From positions 1 through 57,211 of the forward strand of contig JAPPNU010000035.1 of the NCBI GenBank assembly GCA_028873695.1: a DNA stretch of 57,211 nucleotides. Reading direction: 5' to 3'. Both the position numbers and the translations under genes were made by a program. The notes beneath the pieces were generated by a model. The model made no database searches and was not told the origin of the DNA. It worked only from the letters and a program-made list of their open reading frames with translations. Every line of letters begins with the position of its first letter. Within the stretch, counting starts at the first letter, position 1. The DNA comes from Gemmatimonadota bacterium (GTDB lineage: Bacteria > Latescibacterota > UBA2968 > GCA-2709665). Of the stretch, positions 54,462 to 57,211 are shown piece by piece.

Positions 54462-54490
54462 TTGACTTGACATCTGTTGATCGCTATCTT
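54462..54490 (+). promoter_or_regulatory. Promoter for the discrete ACP gene
   Basis: TTGACT (54462-54467), a 17-base spacer and TATCTT (54485-54490) lie about 45 bases upstream of the ACP start codon. The spacing is ideal and the -35 differs from consensus by one base. Confidence 0.6.
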
Positions 54491-54534
54491 ACCTGTCCGT
54501 TCAAACCACCAATCAATATGAAAGGACTGTAGCT

Positions 54535-54774
54535 ATGGCTTCAACGGAGGATCGTCTCAGAACGCTCATCGCGGAAAATCTCGAAGTGGACGGGCAGCCG
54601 ATCGCGCTGCCGGATAATCTGGACATCAGTCTGATGGAGGCCGGCATCTCCTCCGTGGACCTGGTGGCGTTCGCGAAACTGGTCGCAAAGGAATTCGAGG
54701 TCAAGTTTACGCTTGAAGATTGTGGCGAAGTCAAGAGCGTGCGTGACCTTGTCAATCGTCTCGATGAAGGTTGA
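54535..54774 (+). CDS. Discrete acyl carrier protein
   Basis: A 79-residue acidic helical protein of ACP size. The attachment region reads SLMEAGISSVDLVAFAKLV; in most ACPs it is G-x-D-S-[LM]. Here Asp is replaced by Ser, but the following Ser is kept and should carry 4'-phosphopantetheine. AAGGA precedes the ATG, and a good promoter is visible 45 bases upstream. Lying 1.8 kb after a PKS whose last KS-AT unit has no ACP in cis, it is a candidate partner for that terminal KS. It is followed by a perfect hairpin and an alpha/beta hydrolase gene. Confidence 0.85.
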   Translation: MASTEDRLRTLIAENLEVDGQPIALPDNLDISLMEAGISSVDLVAFAKLVAKEFEVKFTLEDCGEVKSVRDLVNRLDEG

Positions 54775-54813
54775 GACGCTTTCCAACTGGAGTGCGTTCA
54801 CGGCTTGAAGAAT

Positions 54814-54837
54814 GGCCCCGGATTTCCATCCGGGGCC
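54814..54837 (+). terminator. Perfect hairpin between ACP and hydrolase genes
   Basis: GGCCCCGGAT, loop TTCC, ATCCGGGGCC: ten base pairs without mismatch. Only a weak A/T-rich tail (AAATTGAATTTG) follows, so it may reduce rather than end transcription, or stabilise the ACP message. Confidence 0.5.
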
Positions 54838-54926
54838 AAATTGAATTTGCGGCGATTCGGCACTTATCCAGTCGTTCCACCTCGGATCGAGTTGTTGAAA
54901 TTTCCAGCGAGACCGGCGACTTGACC

Positions 54927-55832
54927 ATGAATTCCAAAGCCGTTTGGGACATACCGGAACCGCTCGCCACCTTCGATGTTCCCGTGGATGACGACACCCG
55001 CATCACCCTGCGGCGCCATGGAAATCCCGGGGGTCCCCGTCTCATACTCAGCCACGGCAACGGTCTCGCGATCGATCTCTATTTTCCGTTCTGGTCATTG
55101 CTGCTGGACGAATTCGACCTGATCGTCTACGATCTGAGAAACCACGGTTGGAACGCGGTCAGCTCCATCCATGAGCATAGCGTTCCCACGTTCGTCAATG
55201 ACCACGACCGTATTCTCGATGCAATCGACGGGAATTGGGGAAAGCGGCCGAAAATAGGCGTATTCCATTCGGTTTCGGCCCTGACCGCTCTGCTTTCGCC
55301 CGTCAGAGGCGGCGGGTTCTCCGCGTGCGTTCTGTTCGCCCCCCCATTGTGCAAGCACGGCGCCAGTTACGAAGAATTCGACGCCGCGGCTGAACGCGTG
55401 GCCGCGATGACGCGGCGTCGCGCGAACCATTTCAATACCAAGGAGGAATTCGCGGACGTACTGCCCTATCTGCCGACCTTCCAGCGCGTCGTGCCCGGCG
55501 TCTTCGAACTTGTGGCGAGAACGACGCTGCGCAGGTCCCGAAACGGTCAGGGTTTTGAACTCCGGTGCCCGCGTGAATACGAAGCGCAGATCGTCGACTA
55601 TGCCGCCACTTTCGCCGTGCTGGTGGACTTCCCGAAATTCCGTTGCCCGTTAAAGGTCATCGGCGCGGATCCCACGTTGCCATTTTCATATCTGCCGACG
55701 CTTGACCTCAGCGATATCGTAACCGTCGACTACGATTTTCTCCCTGAAACGACCCACCTCCTGCAAATGGAACAGCCCGCGGAGTGCGTCGAGGCGATGC
55801 GTGAATTCCTCGACAGTCATTCCCTTATCTGA
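54927..55832 (+). CDS. Alpha/beta hydrolase fold protein
   Basis: A 301-residue hydrolase. The oxyanion-side motif LILSHGNGLAIDLYFPFW and the nucleophile elbow GVFHSVSALTALLS (Ser as nucleophile, with the usual Gly after it replaced by Ala) are followed by a late His in PETTHLLQMEQP, giving a probable Ser-Asp-His triad. Such enzymes release or hydrolyse thioesters, esters or lactones. Following the discrete ACP, it is a candidate thioesterase for the PKS product, since the PKS itself has no TE domain. The ATG at 54927 is chosen as the start of the family-like sequence; its ribosome site is weak and the frame is open to 54771. Confidence 0.8.
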   Translation: MNSKAVWDIPEPLATFDVPVDDDTRITLRRHGNPGGPRLILSHGNGLAIDLYFPFWSLLLDEFDLIVYDLRNHGWNAVSSIHEHSVPTFVNDHDRILDAIDGNWGKRPKIGVFHSVSALTALLSPVRGGGFSACVLFAPPLCKHGASYEEFDAAAERVAAMTRRRANHFNTKEEFADVLPYLPTFQRVVPGVFELVARTTLRRSRNGQGFELRCPREYEAQIVDYAATFAVLVDFPKFRCPLKVIGADPTLPFSYLPTLDLSDIVTVDYDFLPETTHLLQMEQPAECVEAMREFLDSHSLI

Positions 55833-55836
55833 TTCC

Positions 55837-56442
55837 ATGACGTTCCTCTCTACCCCTTTTTTCCTGCCTCGCCTGCCGCTATTGACGTTTGCCGGCATCC
55901 TCGCTTGCTCACCCGCTTCATCAATGGCGCAGGTAGAAGCCGAAGACCGCGCGAAGTCGTGGACAACGACGCTCAGGATGATTCGCGCGAGATTTCCGGC
56001 GGTCCCCCAGGTTCCGACCGATACGCTGCAGTCGTGGCTCGACAGATCACCGAAACGTGAAGATCTCCTTCTGCTGGACGTGCGGGAATCACAGGAATAT
56101 AGCGTCAGCCATCTCCGGGGCGCCCGGCCTGCGCCCTCAAAGGACGAGGCGCTGGAAATACTCCGGGGCGTACCTGCGAACCGTCGCATCGTCCTTTACT
56201 GTTCCGTGGGGTATCGCTCGTCTGAACTCGCCCGATTCCTTATGGAGCGGGGCTATAGGAAAGTCTGCAATCTGGAAGGATCGATTTTCAGATGGGCCAA
56301 CGAGGGTCGTCCTGTCTACCGGGGCGAAGAACGGGTACGGGTTGTCCACCCGTATGACAGTTACTGGGGCCGCCTGTTGAAGAAGCCCCTGCACCCGGTC
56401 GACTGGACCGATACGCGAGCACCGCGGGCGCCTTCGGAATAG
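55837..56442 (+). CDS. Secreted rhodanese-like domain protein
   Basis: A 201-residue protein with a signal peptide (MTFLSTPFFLPRLPLL then FAGILACSPASS) and one rhodanese domain. The catalytic loop YCSVGYRS carries the active-site Cys, and DVRESQEYSVSHLRGA is the usual CH2A-like entry motif. It could act as a periplasmic sulfurtransferase or phosphatase-like redox protein. The Cys in LACS might instead be lipid-modified. It starts 4 bases after the hydrolase stop codon, so the two are probably in one transcript. Confidence 0.82.
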   Translation: MTFLSTPFFLPRLPLLTFAGILACSPASSMAQVEAEDRAKSWTTTLRMIRARFPAVPQVPTDTLQSWLDRSPKREDLLLLDVRESQEYSVSHLRGARPAPSKDEALEILRGVPANRRIVLYCSVGYRSSELARFLMERGYRKVCNLEGSIFRWANEGRPVYRGEERVRVVHPYDSYWGRLLKKPLHPVDWTDTRAPRAPSE

Positions 56443-56463
56443 CCGTCTGAACGGGAGTCTGGC

Positions 56464-57147
56464 GTGAAGCTGATCGTTACGAACGACGACGGGATTGAAG
56501 CAGAGGGGCTGAAAACGCTGGTTGGGATGGCATCCGGTTGGGGCGAGGTCGTCGTTGCAGCGCCGGCGGAGCCCCAGTCCGGCGTAGGGCACCGGTTGAC
56601 GACAGACGGTCCTGTTCGTGTGGACAGACTGACGGAAACGCGTTTCCGGATATGGGGCACGCCCGCGGACTGTGCCCGGCTGGCCCTGAATCAGCTGTCG
56701 CCCGGGCCAGACTGGCTGCTCTCCGGGATCAACAACGGAAGCAATCTCGGAGTGGACGTCTACGATTCCGGGACCGTGGCCGCGGCCCGGGAGGCGGCCA
56801 TTCTGGGATGCAAGGCCGTCGCCCTGTCACACTATCGAGAGAAGGACCGGACCATCGACTGGCGTCTTGCCGAAAAACGGCTTGAGCCGCTTCTGAAAAG
56901 AATACTGAGGAAAACGGTCGAACCGGGGTGTTTTCTCAGCGTGAATCTGCCGCATCCCCAACACGACGGCACTCGTCTGGAAACAAGACAGGCGCCCGTG
57001 GATAGCAGTCCTCAGATAGTCATGTACACGCGAAACGGAGACGATTATCTGTATGCCGGCGCCTACCAGGAACGCCCGCGTCAGCCCGGCAGCGATATCG
57101 AAACCTGTTTCAATGGCCACATTTCGATCTCGAAGATACGCGTTTGA
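56464..57147 (+). CDS. surE: 5'/3'-nucleotidase SurE
   Basis: A 227-residue survival protein E. The metal-binding N-terminus IVTNDDGIEAEGL, the VVVAAPAEPQSGVGH loop (with the usual Ser) and GINNGSNLGVDVYDSGTVAAAREAA match the family closely. It dephosphorylates nucleoside 5'- or 3'-monophosphates and short polyphosphates and is linked to stationary-phase survival. The start is GTG at 56464, with GGGAG upstream. It follows the rhodanese gene by 21 bases. Confidence 0.93.
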   Translation: MKLIVTNDDGIEAEGLKTLVGMASGWGEVVVAAPAEPQSGVGHRLTTDGPVRVDRLTETRFRIWGTPADCARLALNQLSPGPDWLLSGINNGSNLGVDVYDSGTVAAAREAAILGCKAVALSHYREKDRTIDWRLAEKRLEPLLKRILRKTVEPGCFLSVNLPHPQHDGTRLETRQAPVDSSPQIVMYTRNGDDYLYAGAYQERPRQPGSDIETCFNGHISISKIRV

Positions 57148-57211
57148 GCGGACTTGGAAGTTGTTTTAAAATTACCGGTGAGTTCCCGAGCGCGAGCGAA
57201 AAAGTGGCGGT
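57148..57211. other. Window end, no feature
   Basis: Sixty-four bases after surE, with no recognisable gene start or terminator. Confidence 0.4.

Noticed and set aside
1..57211. tRNA or rRNA genes
   Set aside because: No cloverleaf-like sequence with a GGTTCGA-type T-loop or conserved rRNA segments was noticed by eye; a tRNAscan run would be decisive.

Overview
The window looks like chromosomal DNA of a GC-rich, Gram-negative-type bacterium with an outer membrane: it carries a TonB-dependent receptor, a tripartite RND pump and a lipoprotein. The gene mix (sodium:solute symporter, heparinase-like lyase, phytanoyl-CoA dioxygenase, ADP-ribosylglycohydrolase, methyl-branching PKS, bacterial sterol methyltransferase, dispersed palindromic repeats) suggests an uncultivated marine or host-associated lineage, perhaps near Latescibacterota, Poribacteria or Gemmatimonadota. 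That placement is inference; there is no rRNA gene or other taxonomic marker to test it.

Layout. 0.3-1.1 kb: a nitrate/taurine-type ABC ATPase. 1.1-12.4 kb: an accessory island with lower GC, palindromic GTAG-headed repeats, an XRE regulator, two HEPN-like proteins, a putative nuclease, two paralogous HNH-like zinc proteins on either side of an Rpn-type nuclease gene, a truncated helicase and a second, truncated Rpn copy framed by repeats. 13.1-26.5 kb: a probable sterol or isoprenoid-lipid modification and transport locus. On the plus strand are a hydroxyacid-oxoacid transhydrogenase-like iron alcohol dehydrogenase and a sterol-type Rieske oxygenase. Facing them on the minus strand is a tight operon: outer-membrane factor, membrane-fusion protein, RND permease, a GPP34-cytochrome P450 fusion and an Erg6-like sterol C24-methyltransferase, closed by a terminator. 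A FAD amine-oxidase-like protein follows separately.

26.7-40.2 kb: a sodium symporter, a heparinase II/III-like lyase, an RDD membrane protein interrupted by a stop, hemB, trpS with a complete Trp-codon attenuator (promoter, 26-residue leader peptide with three tandem Trp codons, terminator), a TrpRS paralogue without its catalytic signatures behind a second terminator, an ADP-ribosylglycohydrolase and a TonB receptor. 40.5-42.4 kb: two overlapping genes, the second HEPN-like, and a lipoprotein with three repeats.

42.5-55.8 kb: a reducing type I polyketide synthase, KS-AT-DH-MT-psiKR-ER-KR-ACP-KS-AT, split by one extra G in a GGG run and ending in an AT-like domain that has lost its catalytic serine. 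Next come a dioxygenase/TIM-barrel pair on the other strand, a discrete ACP and an alpha/beta hydrolase. The window closes with a rhodanese and surE.

The two most unusual systems are the operon coupling an RND pump to a lipid-domain-fused P450 and a sterol methyltransferase (17.4-26.5 kb), and the Trp-regulated trpS/trpS-like pair (33.6-36.1 kb).
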